Below are positions 37,498 through 45,560 of a stretch of DNA of 46,814 nucleotides, in pieces (position 1 is the stretch's first letter; each line of letters begins with the position of its first letter). This DNA is from Bacteroidales bacterium. GTDB lineage: Bacteria; Bacteroidota; Bacteroidia; Bacteroidales; UBA932. Under the pieces are notes generated by a model. The model saw only the letters and a program-made list of their open reading frames with translations. It did no database searches and had not been told where the DNA came from. The translations under genes were made by a program, and so were the position numbers. The DNA is taken from the NCBI GenBank assembly GCA_017551425.1, contig JAFZLQ010000070.1:1-46814 (forward strand), read 5' to 3'.

Positions 37498-38760
37498 ATG
37501 TTAGATATTTTTGACCGTATCGAACGCGACAGCGGCGGCCCCATCGGCCAGTACTTCGAGCAGGGCTTCGGCTATTATATGTATCCCCGCCTTGAGGGCG
37601 AGCTGGGCCCCCACATGATATTCAACGGCACCCCGGTGCTCAACTGGAGCCTCAACAACTACCTTGGCCTCGCAAACCACCCTGCCGTACGCAAGGCGGA
37701 TGCCGAGGCGGCGGCACAGTGGGGCCTGGCCTATCCCATGGGCGCCCGCATGATGAGCGGCCACACCCGGTACCACGAGCAGCTGGAGCAGATTTTCGCC
37801 CGGTTCGAGAAGAAAGAGGACGCATTCCTGTATAACTTCGGTTATCAGGGTATTGTCTCTACGATCGACGCCCTTACCGCACGTCACGACGTAATAGTTT
37901 ACGACGCCGAGTGCCACGCATGCCTGCTGGACGGTATCCGCCTGCACATAGGCGAGAAATTCAAATACCGCCACAACAACATAGCCGACTGCGAGAAAGT
38001 CCTCGCCCGTGCCTGCAAAGTTGCGGAAGAGAACGGCGGGGGAGTGCTCCTCATCACAGAAGGAGTGTTCGGCATGACCGGCGCGCTGGGCATACTGGAC
38101 CAGATCGCCGCCCTCAAGAAGAAATACAGCTTCCGCATCCTCATAGACGACGCCCACGGCTTCGGCCTCCTGGGCGAGCATGGGCGCGGCACCTCCGAGC
38201 AGCTGGGCTGCATGGACGACATAGACCTGTACATAGGCGCGTTCGCAAAGTCGATGGCCAGCATAGGCGGCTTCGTCGCCGGTCCGCACAAGATCATCAA
38301 CTACCTGCGTGCCAACATGCGTTCCCAGATGTACGCAAAGTCGCTCCCCATGCCTCTGGTGATAGGCAATATAAAGCGCATGGAGATAATCGATTCCCCC
38401 GAGGGCGACGAGCTCCGTGCTAAGTGCTGGGCCATCACCCACGCCATCCAGGACGGCTTCCGCGAGCAGGGATTCGACATAGGCGAGGCCCAGGCCTGCG
38501 TGACTCCGGTGCATATATTCGGAGGCGTCGCCCAGGCTACCAAGATGGCCAAGGACCTGCGTGAGAACTACAGGATTTTCTGCTCGATGGTCATCTATCC
38601 GGTGATCCCCAAGGGCATGATAATCTTCCGCATAGTCTCCACCGCCGCCCATACCATGGAGGATGTGCGTTACACCCTCAACGCATTCCGGGAAATCAAG
38701 GAAAAGCTCGATGCCGGCCTCTACGACGGCGACGACATCGCCGAAATGACGATAAACTGA
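37498..38760 (+). CDS. Alpha-oxoamine synthase (serine palmitoyltransferase/CFAT-like)
   Basis: A 420-residue PLP enzyme of the alpha-oxoamine synthase group, which condenses an amino acid with an acyl-CoA or acyl-ACP with decarboxylation. Visible are the LNWSLNNYLGLANHP substrate region, AYPMGARMMSGHT, DDAHGFGLLGEHGRG, and the PLP lysine 251 in GAFAKSMASIGG. Relatives include serine palmitoyltransferase (sphingolipids), cysteate fatty acyltransferase (sulfonolipids) and 2-amino-3-ketobutyrate ligase. The opening YYMYPRLEGELGPHMIFNGT differs from the well-studied Bacteroides SPT and is closer to forms seen in other Bacteroidota; this is from memory, not from a search. An SDR gene follows after a repeat array. 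Start: ATG 37498 (MLDIFDRIERD) is preferred to ATG 37480. Confidence 0.85.
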   Translation: MLDIFDRIERDSGGPIGQYFEQGFGYYMYPRLEGELGPHMIFNGTPVLNWSLNNYLGLANHPAVRKADAEAAAQWGLAYPMGARMMSGHTRYHEQLEQIFARFEKKEDAFLYNFGYQGIVSTIDALTARHDVIVYDAECHACLLDGIRLHIGEKFKYRHNNIADCEKVLARACKVAEENGGGVLLITEGVFGMTGALGILDQIAALKKKYSFRILIDDAHGFGLLGEHGRGTSEQLGCMDDIDLYIGAFAKSMASIGGFVAGPHKIINYLRANMRSQMYAKSLPMPLVIGNIKRMEIIDSPEGDELRAKCWAITHAIQDGFREQGFDIGEAQACVTPVHIFGGVAQATKMAKDLRENYRIFCSMVIYPVIPKGMIIFRIVSTAAHTMEDVRYTLNAFREIKEKLDAGLYDGDDIAEMTIN

Positions 38761-38772
38761 CGTAACGCCCCC

Positions 38773-38901
38773 TGTCATTCTGAACGCCTCATGCAATCTG
38801 TACGCCTCATGTCATTCTGAACGTTTTTATTGTCATTCTGAACGCTTTTTATTGTCATTCTGAACGCTTTTTATTGTCATTCTGAACGAAGTGAAGAATC
38901 T
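38773..38901. repeat. Tandem array of REP half-units
   Basis: The 14-mer TGTCATTCTGAACG occurs at 38773, 38810, 38831, 38853 and 38875, plus a degenerate copy near 38792 (TGCAATCTGTACG). Periods are about 19, 18, 21, 22 and 22 nt. The last three units are separated by CTTTTTAT or TTTTTAT. The final unit runs on as AAGTGAAGAATCT, the left half of the REP-like element found after gyrB, and includes the start codon of the SDR gene. Confidence 0.9.
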
Positions 38902-39715
38902 AACCCGTTATTTCCAGGACAAAGTGGTCGTCGTGACCGGCGCGAGCTCAGGCATAGGGCTGGCGACGGCCCGCCTTCTGGGTTCCCTCGGCGCAAACGT
39001 GGCTATGGTCGCGCGTTCGTACGACAAGCTGTGCGCCCTGGCCTCGTCGGTGGCGACGGCGGACCGCGTGCTTTGCGTCAGGTGCGACGTCACTTCCGAG
39101 TCGGAATGCAAGTCCATGGTGGCGTCGGTGCTTCAGCGCTGGGGACGCATAGACATACTGGTGAACAATGCCGGCCTGTCCATGCGCGCCATGTTCAAAG
39201 ACCTCGACCTTTCCGTGCTTCACCGCCTTATGGACGTAAACTTCTGGGGCACAGTGAATTGCACCAAATTTGCCCTGCCGTCGCTGCTGGCGTCCAGGGG
39301 GCAGGTAGTGGGAGTGATAAGCGTAGCGGGCTATTCGGCCCTTCCCGCCCGCACCGGCTACAGCGCCTCCAAGTATGCGGTCCGCGGATTCCTCGACACC
39401 CTCAGGATAGAGCATCTCAAGGACGGGCTCGGAGTTCTCGTGTTCGCCCCTGGATACACTTCGTCCAACGTGCGCAACGCCGCGCTTACGGCTGACGGCA
39501 CGCCCCAGGGTGCGACACCTCTGGACGAAGACAAGCTCATGAGTGCGGAGGACTGCGCAAAGTGCCTTGCAAAGGCGCTTGCCGCCCGCCGTTCAGCAGT
39601 AACCCTTACGCCCCTCGGCAGGGCCACGGTCTGGGCCCACCGTTTATTCCCGCGTCTTACAGACCGCCTGACTTACAGATACATAGCCCGTGAAACAGAC
39701 AGTCCCTTTAAATAA
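38891..39715 (+). CDS. SDR-family oxidoreductase, ketoreductase-like partner of the oxoamine synthase
   Basis: A 274-residue short-chain dehydrogenase. TGASSGIG (16-23) binds NADP(H), VNNAGLSMRAMF follows, and catalytic Tyr157/Lys161 are in TGYSASKYAVRGFLDTLR. The order and the LRIEHLKDGLGVLVFAPGYTSSNVR region resemble the 3-ketosphinganine reductase/DHRS type more than sugar SDRs. In sphingo- or sulfonolipid synthesis the 3-keto product of an oxoamine synthase needs exactly such a reductase, and the synthase lies just upstream. The only credible start is a GTG at 38891 that lies inside the last REP half-unit, so the repeat supplies the first residues (MKNL). No ATG exists between it and the nucleotide site. 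It overlaps the next gene by 26 nt. Confidence 0.83.
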   Translation: MKNLTRYFQDKVVVVTGASSGIGLATARLLGSLGANVAMVARSYDKLCALASSVATADRVLCVRCDVTSESECKSMVASVLQRWGRIDILVNNAGLSMRAMFKDLDLSVLHRLMDVNFWGTVNCTKFALPSLLASRGQVVGVISVAGYSALPARTGYSASKYAVRGFLDTLRIEHLKDGLGVLVFAPGYTSSNVRNAALTADGTPQGATPLDEDKLMSAEDCAKCLAKALAARRSAVTLTPLGRATVWAHRLFPRLTDRLTYRYIARETDSPFK

Positions 39716-41720
39716 GCTCATCCCGCTCCTTGTGATTGCGGTGCTGCTGGCCGTCCTCGCTCCGAGGGCGCCCAAGCTCGGCTACGATTACAAGAGAGGC
39801 GGTACATGGAACTACGAAACCCTGTTCGCCCCCTTCGATTTCCCCATCCTCAAGACGACGGAGCAGATGATGGAAGAGATGGACAGGGCCTCCAGCGTGC
39901 ATGTCCCGTATTACGTTTATTCAGAGTCGGTGGTCCATGAGAAGATCCGCGAGGCGGGCCAGCTCGACCTGGGCAGTTACAAGTCCCTCGTCCTGTCGTC
40001 CATACGCGGCATCATGGAGAAAGGCGTACTTTCCGACGACGCCCTTACCGACGGCTCTTCCGTAATCTACGTCCAGCGCGACAAACGCGCCGCCAAGGTG
40101 CCTGCGAGCGAGGTTTACCGCCTTTCCGACGCCCGCGCCGAGCTCCTTCGTGACCTGCGTGACCGTACGGAATTCGAGGGCATAGACTCGCTCCTGCTCG
40201 CAAATTCGGTGTACGGCTGCATAGTCCCGGACCTCATTTTCGATTCCCAGGCCACCCAGGCAGTGAACGCGGCCGCTTCGGAACGCATTTCTCCCACCAT
40301 GGGAACCGTTTCCGCCGGTCAGCTCATAGTCTCCGAGGGAGAGATCATCACCGCGGAGATAGCCCAGATTCTCGATTCATACAAGAAAGAGTATGAGGCC
40401 AACGTTGGACATTCCGGTCCCGGATACCTGAGCCTCCTGGGCAATGCCATACTCGCCCTGCTGCTGGCGGCCATGCTCGGGCTTGTCATCTACTTCGTCA
40501 ACCCCCGCATTTTCAGCGACACCAGGTATTACTACCTCCTGTTCATCTTCAGCCTTGCCGCGGTGACCATACTCGTCATCTCCCGCATCAACTCATACTG
40601 GCTGTATATCACTCCCCTTACGCTGGCGGCCCTTTTCCTGCAGGCATTCCTGCGCCCCAGGCTCATCGTGCCGGTATATACCATTTCCCTCCTTCCGCTG
40701 CTCGTTTATGCAGACCACGGCGCCGTCCTGTTCCTGGTTTTCATCGCCGGCGGCATGGTGTCCATTTTCGGTTTCAGCTACCTGAGCCGCAGCTGGCAGC
40801 AGTTCGTGCTTGCCTTCCTCAGCTTTGTGGTCATGGCGCTTACGTACCTGGCGCTGAGGTTCGTGGGGATGGTTAACGGCGTGCTGTTCCAGGATCTGCT
40901 ACGCTTCTTCGTGGCTGCCTTCCTGGCTGTCGCAGGCTATCCGCTCATCTATCTGTTCGAGAGGGTGTTCAACCTTGTATCCAATTCCCGTCTGCTCGAG
41001 CTGGCCGATACTTCTTCGCACCTGCTTCGCGAGCTTGAGAGCAAGGCTCCCGGCACTTTCCAGCATTCCCTCCAGGTCATGAACATGGCCGATGCCGCAG
41101 CCCGCGCAATCGACGCGAATCCCATGCTGCTGCGTGTCGGAGCCCTGTATCACGACATAGGCAAGATAGCCAATCCCCAGTGCTTCGTAGAGAACGAATC
41201 GCTGCTCAACAAGACTGAAGACCAGAAGTACCATACCGGCCTAACTCCCATGCAGAGTGCGGAAGACATCATCAAGCATGTCGCCGACGGCGTTGAGATT
41301 GCCCACAGGCACCGTCTGCCGGCCGTTGTGGTGGACTTCATACGCACGCACCACGGAACTTCGGTGACCGGATATTTCTGGAGCAAGTATTCCTCCATGA
41401 GGGACAGCGATCCCGCCAACCGCAAGTTCTTCACCTATCCCGGTCCGGAACCCGTGACCAAAGAGCAGATCATTCTCATGCTCTGCGACAGCGTGGAAGC
41501 TGCTTCACGCACGCTTCCCGCATATACTCCCGAGGCCATTTCCGCCTTCGTGGAGAAGATAGTGAGCGGCAAGGCCGATGAAGGCCAGTTCGCCCGGGCG
41601 GAGATCTCCATCAAGGAGCTTGGTGAGGTCAAGGAGGCCATCAAGGCCTACCTGGCCCAGACCCATCACGGCCGTGTGGAGTATCCCGCAACCCGCAAGA
41701 AATTTTTAAACTTCAAGTAA
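39690..41720 (+). CDS. 7TM-HD membrane phosphodiesterase (PgpH-like)
   Basis: A 676-residue membrane protein. One transmembrane segment lies near the N-terminus (LIPLLVIAVLLAVLA), then an extracytoplasmic 7TMR-HDED-type domain to about 245. Next come seven hydrophobic helices (about 250-430: LLGNAILALLLAAMLGLVIY, LLFIFSLAAVTILVI, LVFIAGGMVSIFGFSY and others) and a cytoplasmic HD domain with catalytic HD at 488-489 (YHDIGKI), HTGLTP, HHGTSVTGYF and CDSVEAASR. Proteins of this architecture in other phyla hydrolyse cyclic di-AMP. The GTG start at 39690 overlaps the SDR gene end by 26 nt; an alternative start further in would cut into the first membrane segment. It is followed 4 nt later by tig. 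Confidence 0.88.
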   Translation: MKQTVPLNKLIPLLVIAVLLAVLAPRAPKLGYDYKRGGTWNYETLFAPFDFPILKTTEQMMEEMDRASSVHVPYYVYSESVVHEKIREAGQLDLGSYKSLVLSSIRGIMEKGVLSDDALTDGSSVIYVQRDKRAAKVPASEVYRLSDARAELLRDLRDRTEFEGIDSLLLANSVYGCIVPDLIFDSQATQAVNAAASERISPTMGTVSAGQLIVSEGEIITAEIAQILDSYKKEYEANVGHSGPGYLSLLGNAILALLLAAMLGLVIYFVNPRIFSDTRYYYLLFIFSLAAVTILVISRINSYWLYITPLTLAALFLQAFLRPRLIVPVYTISLLPLLVYADHGAVLFLVFIAGGMVSIFGFSYLSRSWQQFVLAFLSFVVMALTYLALRFVGMVNGVLFQDLLRFFVAAFLAVAGYPLIYLFERVFNLVSNSRLLELADTSSHLLRELESKAPGTFQHSLQVMNMADAAARAIDANPMLLRVGALYHDIGKIANPQCFVENESLLNKTEDQKYHTGLTPMQSAEDIIKHVADGVEIAHRHRLPAVVVDFIRTHHGTSVTGYFWSKYSSMRDSDPANRKFFTYPGPEPVTKEQIILMLCDSVEAASRTLPAYTPEAISAFVEKIVSGKADEGQFARAEISIKELGEVKEAIKAYLAQTHHGRVEYPATRKKFLNFK

Positions 41721-41724
41721 TATT

Positions 41725-42720
41725 ATGAATCTCAGTAAAAGACAAATTGACGATCTGAATCTCGAGCTCACTCTCGAGATCGCTCCCGAGGATTATGAGG
41801 AAGCCGTGCGCAAGCGCCTCGCAGAGCGCCGCAGGACTGCGGAATTCAAGGGCTTCCGCAAAGGAATGGTGCCCCCGTCCCTCATCAAGAGGGTTTACGG
41901 CGAGCAGGCACTTGCAGAGGCTGTGAACGAAGTGATTTCCACCTCCCTCGACAACTATATCACAGAGAACAAGCTTCACCTCCTGGGTGAGCCCCTCGGC
42001 AGCGAAAGCCAGCCCGAAATCGAGTGGGCGGAGGGCAATACCTTTACATTTATCTTCGACGCCGCCCTCGCTCCCGAGGTGAATGTGGCAGTGGAGGCTT
42101 CCGATGTCATCAACAAGTACAGCATCTCAGCCACCGCCAAGGAGAAGGCAGAGATGGCGGAAAACCTCAAGAAGTTCTACGCCGAGCTCAAGGAAGGCGA
42201 GCCCAAGACCGACGAGGAGATCGAGAAGGAGGTGAACGACCGCGTGAAGGAACACCATCGCCAGGAGTCAGACTGGCGTCTGAGCAAGGATATCCGCGAC
42301 TTCTACGTGGCCAAGGCGGGCCTCAAGCTTCCCGAAGAGTTCCTGAAGAGGTGGCTGCTCAGCGCAAATGACGGAAAGGTTTCAAAGGAGGATGTGGAGA
42401 AGGAGTTCCCCGCATTCGCCGAGGACTTCAAGTGGCAGATGGTACGCGGCAAGTTCATGAAGGATTTCGGCTTCGAGATCACCCATGAAGACCTTGTCGA
42501 GGCCGCAAAGGCTTATGTGTCATATCAGTACGCGATGTACGGGCTTCCCCAGGTCCCGGACGACATGCTCATGGACGCGGTTGGCAACATCATGAAGGAC
42601 CGTCGCCAGCTTGAGCATCTTTCCGAGCAGGTTGAGGACCGCAAGGTACTCGAGAAGATTAAGGAAACCGTCACCTTCAAGGACAAGAAGATCTCTTCCG
42701 AGAAGTTCAGGGAACTCTAG
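41725..42720 (+). CDS. tig: Trigger factor lacking the PPIase domain
   Basis: A 331-residue ribosome-associated chaperone. The N-terminal ribosome-binding domain (1-115) has the loop signature EFKGFRKGMVPPSLIKRVYGE (about 47-67) that docks at the tunnel exit. After about residue 115 the chain goes directly into the helical C-terminal chaperone arms: KEKAEMAENLKKFYAELKEGE, WRLSKDIRDFYVAKAGLKLPEEFLKRWLL and DFGFEITHEDLVEAAKAYVSYQ. The usual FKBP-type PPIase domain of about 100 residues between these parts is missing, which explains the length (E. coli 432). It ends EKIKETVTFKDKKISSEKFREL. The gene follows the HD gene by 4 nt and converges on the M20 gene 8 nt away. Confidence 0.88.
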   Translation: MNLSKRQIDDLNLELTLEIAPEDYEEAVRKRLAERRRTAEFKGFRKGMVPPSLIKRVYGEQALAEAVNEVISTSLDNYITENKLHLLGEPLGSESQPEIEWAEGNTFTFIFDAALAPEVNVAVEASDVINKYSISATAKEKAEMAENLKKFYAELKEGEPKTDEEIEKEVNDRVKEHHRQESDWRLSKDIRDFYVAKAGLKLPEEFLKRWLLSANDGKVSKEDVEKEFPAFAEDFKWQMVRGKFMKDFGFEITHEDLVEAAKAYVSYQYAMYGLPQVPDDMLMDAVGNIMKDRRQLEHLSEQVEDRKVLEKIKETVTFKDKKISSEKFREL

Positions 42721-42728
42721 TCACCTGG

Positions 42729-44090
42729 CTACCAGTACTTGTAGAACAGGGCGATGGATTCCATTCCGCTGAAGAACTGCTTCAGGAGATAGCTCTCGTT
42801 GGGGGAGTGGATGGTGTCGCGCTCGAGGCCGAATCCCATGAGGAGGGGGTCTATGCCGAGGATCTTCTGGACCTCGGCGAGTACTGCGATGCTGCCGCCG
42901 CCGCGGGCGGGGACGGGCTCTATGCCGTAAACCTCTGACATTGCGCGGCTTGCGGCCTTGTAGGCGCTGCTGCTTATGGGGATGAGGAAGCCGTCGCCGC
43001 CTTCGCAGGGGGTGACTTCCACCTTTACGCATTTGGGGGCTATTGCCTTGAAGTGGCGGGCGAACAGCCTGGTAATCTCGGAGCTGCGCTGGTTGGGCAC
43101 GAGGCGCATGGATATTTTGGCGTGGGCTTCGCTGGGCAGCACCGTCTTGGCGCCCTCGCCGGTGTAGCCGCCCCATATGCCGCAGACGTCCAGGCATGGA
43201 CGGATGCCGGTGCGCTCGAGGGTCGTGTAGCCTTTCTCGCCCCGTACTGCGTCGATGTCCAGGAATTCCTTGTATTCCTTGAGGTCGAAGGGGGCGCGGG
43301 CGAGCATCCTTCGGTCTGCGCGCGACAGCTCGACCACTTTGTCGTAGAAGCCGGGGACCGTTACGCGGCCGTCGGCGTCTATGAGCGTGGAAATCATCTC
43401 GCAGAGCACCTGGATGGGGTTTGCCACGGCGCCTCCGTAATGACCTGAGTGCAGGTCTTTGTTGGGCCCGGTGACTTTGACTTCCAGATAGCTCAGGCCC
43501 CTCATGCCGCAGTTGATGGAGGGGACTTTCTCGCTTATCATGGTGGTGTCGCTCACAAGGCAGATATCCGCCGCGAGCAGTTTCCTGTGCGCCTTTATCC
43601 ATGCCGGCAGCGAGGGGCTGCCAATTTCTTCTTCCCCCTCGAAAATGAATTTGACGTTGTGCCGGAGCTGCCCGGTGCGCACGAGGTATTCGAACGCCTT
43701 GATGTGCATGAAGAGCTGGCCTTTGTCGTCGTTGGCGCCGCGGCCCCAGATGGCATCCCGGCCTGCGGCGTCCGGCCCGATTACGGGTTCGAACGGGTCT
43801 GTGCGCCATTTTTCCAGCGGCTCCGGTGGCTGAACGTCGTAATGGCCATACACCAACACGGTCTTGAATTCAGGGTTGATCGTCTTCTGGCCGAAGACCA
43901 CCGGGTGCCCGTCGGTCTCATAGACGGCGGCGCTGTCCGCCCCGGCCTCCAGAAGGAGTTCGGTGAGGCGGTCTGCGCAGGCGTACATGTCTGCTTTATG
44001 CTCTGCCTTGGCGCTGACGGACGGGATGCGCAGCAGAGAGAACAGTTCTTCGAAGAACCTTTCCTTATTCTGTTCGATATACTCTTTCAT
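42729..44090 (-). CDS. M20-family metallodipeptidase
   Basis: A 453-residue cytoplasmic zinc peptidase of the M20 dipeptidase type. The first metal ligands are in GHYDVQPP (His83, Asp85), followed by WGRGANDDKGQL (Asp121/122) and the catalytic glutamates in FEGEEEIGSPS (about 151-161). A lid/dimerisation domain interrupts the fold in the middle (LEVKVTGPNKDLHSGHYGG). Such enzymes cut dipeptides or short amidated amino acids; the exact substrate is not predicted. ATG at 44090 (MKEYIEQNKERFFEEL) was chosen; a start at 44108 would add six residues and lies in the promoter gap shared with glmM. It has no signal peptide. Confidence 0.88.
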   Translation of the reverse strand: MKEYIEQNKERFFEELFSLLRIPSVSAKAEHKADMYACADRLTELLLEAGADSAAVYETDGHPVVFGQKTINPEFKTVLVYGHYDVQPPEPLEKWRTDPFEPVIGPDAAGRDAIWGRGANDDKGQLFMHIKAFEYLVRTGQLRHNVKFIFEGEEEIGSPSLPAWIKAHRKLLAADICLVSDTTMISEKVPSINCGMRGLSYLEVKVTGPNKDLHSGHYGGAVANPIQVLCEMISTLIDADGRVTVPGFYDKVVELSRADRRMLARAPFDLKEYKEFLDIDAVRGEKGYTTLERTGIRPCLDVCGIWGGYTGEGAKTVLPSEAHAKISMRLVPNQRSSEITRLFARHFKAIAPKCVKVEVTPCEGGDGFLIPISSSAYKAASRAMSEVYGIEPVPARGGGSIAVLAEVQKILGIDPLLMGFGLERDTIHSPNESYLLKQFFSGMESIALFYKYW

Positions 44091-44091
44091 G

Positions 44092-44123
44092 GTTGTAAAT
44101 ATAATCAATAATCATTAAATTTG
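44092..44123 (+). promoter_or_regulatory. Candidate glmM promoter (GTTG-N20-TAAATTTG)
   Basis: TAAATTTG at 44116-44123 matches the consensus, and GTTG at 44092-44095 stands in the -33 position with a 20-nt spacer. It lies in the 51-nt gap between divergent genes, 18 nt upstream of the glmM ATG. Confidence 0.6.
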
Positions 44124-44141
44124 TGCAACTAATAACAGCCT

Positions 44142-45560
44142 ATGTCTCTCATCAAATCCATTTCCGGCATCCGTGGCACAATCGGCGGAGCCGTAGGTGA
44201 CAACCTCACCCCTGTAGATATCGTCAATTTCACCTATGCTTACTGCAAATGCCTGCGGGAACGCAAAGCCCCGTTCGGCAGCCGTTACAAAGTAGTCGTC
44301 GGACGTGACGCCCGCATCAGCGGCGCCATGGTCGAGCAGCTCGTGGTCGGCACCCTCGTCGCCTGCGGAGTAGATGTAGTCCGCTGCGGCCTCGCCAGCA
44401 CCCCCACCACCGAGCTTGCCGTCACCTTTGCCGGTGCCGACGGCGGCATCATCCTCACCGCCAGCCACAACCCCCGCCAGTGGAACGCCCTCAAGCTTCT
44501 CAACGAGAAGGGAGAATTCCTTACAGCTGAGCAGGGTCAGGCCATACTCGACTGCGCAGAGAAGGGAGAATTCGACTTCGCTCCGGTTGACGAACTCGGC
44601 CATGTGACTGACCATGACTATACAGACGAGCACATAGACTCCGTCCTCGCACTCGAGGCCGTCGACGTGCCCGCAATCAAGGCGGCAAAGTTCAAAGTGG
44701 TGCTTGACGCCATCAACTCCGTCGGCGGCATCATCATGCCCCGCCTTCTCGAGCGCCTCGGCGTAGAATGCATCACCCTCAACGGCGAGCCAACAGGAGA
44801 CTTCGCCCACAACCCAGAGCCGCTTCCCGCCAATCTTGTGGGCCTCAGCGAGACCGTGGTCAGGGAAAAGGCCCATCTGGGAATCAGCGTAGATCCCGAT
44901 GTGGACCGCCTGGCCCTCATCTGCGAAGACGGCAAGCCCTTCGTCGAGGAGTACACCCTCGTGGCAGTGGCCGACTATCTGCTTGACGACGCCGTAGCCC
45001 GCGGCATCAAGCCCCTCGCAACCGTTTCCAACCTCAGTTCCAGCCGCGCCCTGCGCGATGTCACAGAGGCCCACGGCGGTACTTATTACGCATCTGCCGT
45101 AGGCGAGGTCAACGTCACCACCCTCATGCACAAGGTGGGCGCCCTCATAGGCGGCGAGGGCAACGGCGGTGTCATCTATCCCGCCTCGCACTGCGGCCGC
45201 GACGCCATGGTTGGCGTGGCCCTCATCCTCAGCAAACTCGCCCATAACGGCATGAGCATGAGCGCGTACAAGGCAACCCTGCCGCAGTACGCCATCGCCA
45301 AGAACCGCATCGACCTCAGCGACAAGGCCATGATAGACCGCATCCTGGACGCAATGAAGGAGCACTTCAAGAACGAGAAGGTCAATACCATAGACGGCGT
45401 CAAGATAGACTTCGAGGCTTCCAGGCGCTGGGTGCACCTCCGCCGTTCCAACACGGAGCCTATCATCCGCATCTACTCCGAGGCACAGACCGAGGCTGAG
45501 GCCCAGGCCCTTGGAGAAGAGGTCGTGGCGCTTGCAAAGCGCATCATGGCAGATGTTTAG
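44142..45560 (+). CDS. glmM: Phosphoglucosamine mutase
   Basis: A 472-residue phosphohexomutase that converts glucosamine 6-phosphate to glucosamine 1-phosphate on the way to UDP-GlcNAc, the precursor of peptidoglycan and LPS. The N-terminus MSLIKSISGIRGTIGG is typical of GlmM, the phosphoserine loop is TASHNP (Ser108), the metal loop DPDVDRLAL, the sugar loop GEGNGGVIYP, and the phosphate loop RRSNTEPIIRIYSE. GEGNGG is characteristic of GlmM-like enzymes, in contrast to GEESYGF of the other mutase in the window. The gene overlaps the NamZ-like gene by 8 nt, suggesting coupled expression. Confidence 0.92.
   Translation: MSLIKSISGIRGTIGGAVGDNLTPVDIVNFTYAYCKCLRERKAPFGSRYKVVVGRDARISGAMVEQLVVGTLVACGVDVVRCGLASTPTTELAVTFAGADGGIILTASHNPRQWNALKLLNEKGEFLTAEQGQAILDCAEKGEFDFAPVDELGHVTDHDYTDEHIDSVLALEAVDVPAIKAAKFKVVLDAINSVGGIIMPRLLERLGVECITLNGEPTGDFAHNPEPLPANLVGLSETVVREKAHLGISVDPDVDRLALICEDGKPFVEEYTLVAVADYLLDDAVARGIKPLATVSNLSSSRALRDVTEAHGGTYYASAVGEVNVTTLMHKVGALIGGEGNGGVIYPASHCGRDAMVGVALILSKLAHNGMSMSAYKATLPQYAIAKNRIDLSDKAMIDRILDAMKEHFKNEKVNTIDGVKIDFEASRRWVHLRRSNTEPIIRIYSEAQTEAEAQALGEEVVALAKRIMADV

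Noticed and set aside
38773..38901. A CRISPR-like array
   Set aside because: Units are only 14 nt, spacings 7-8 nt, and the intervening bases are nearly constant; no cas gene is near. It is a tandem of REP half-units.
42721..43809. A second minus-strand frame overlapping the M20 gene
   Set aside because: It is rich in Arg, Pro and Gly as expected from a shifted frame; the M20 frame has the complete metal motifs.
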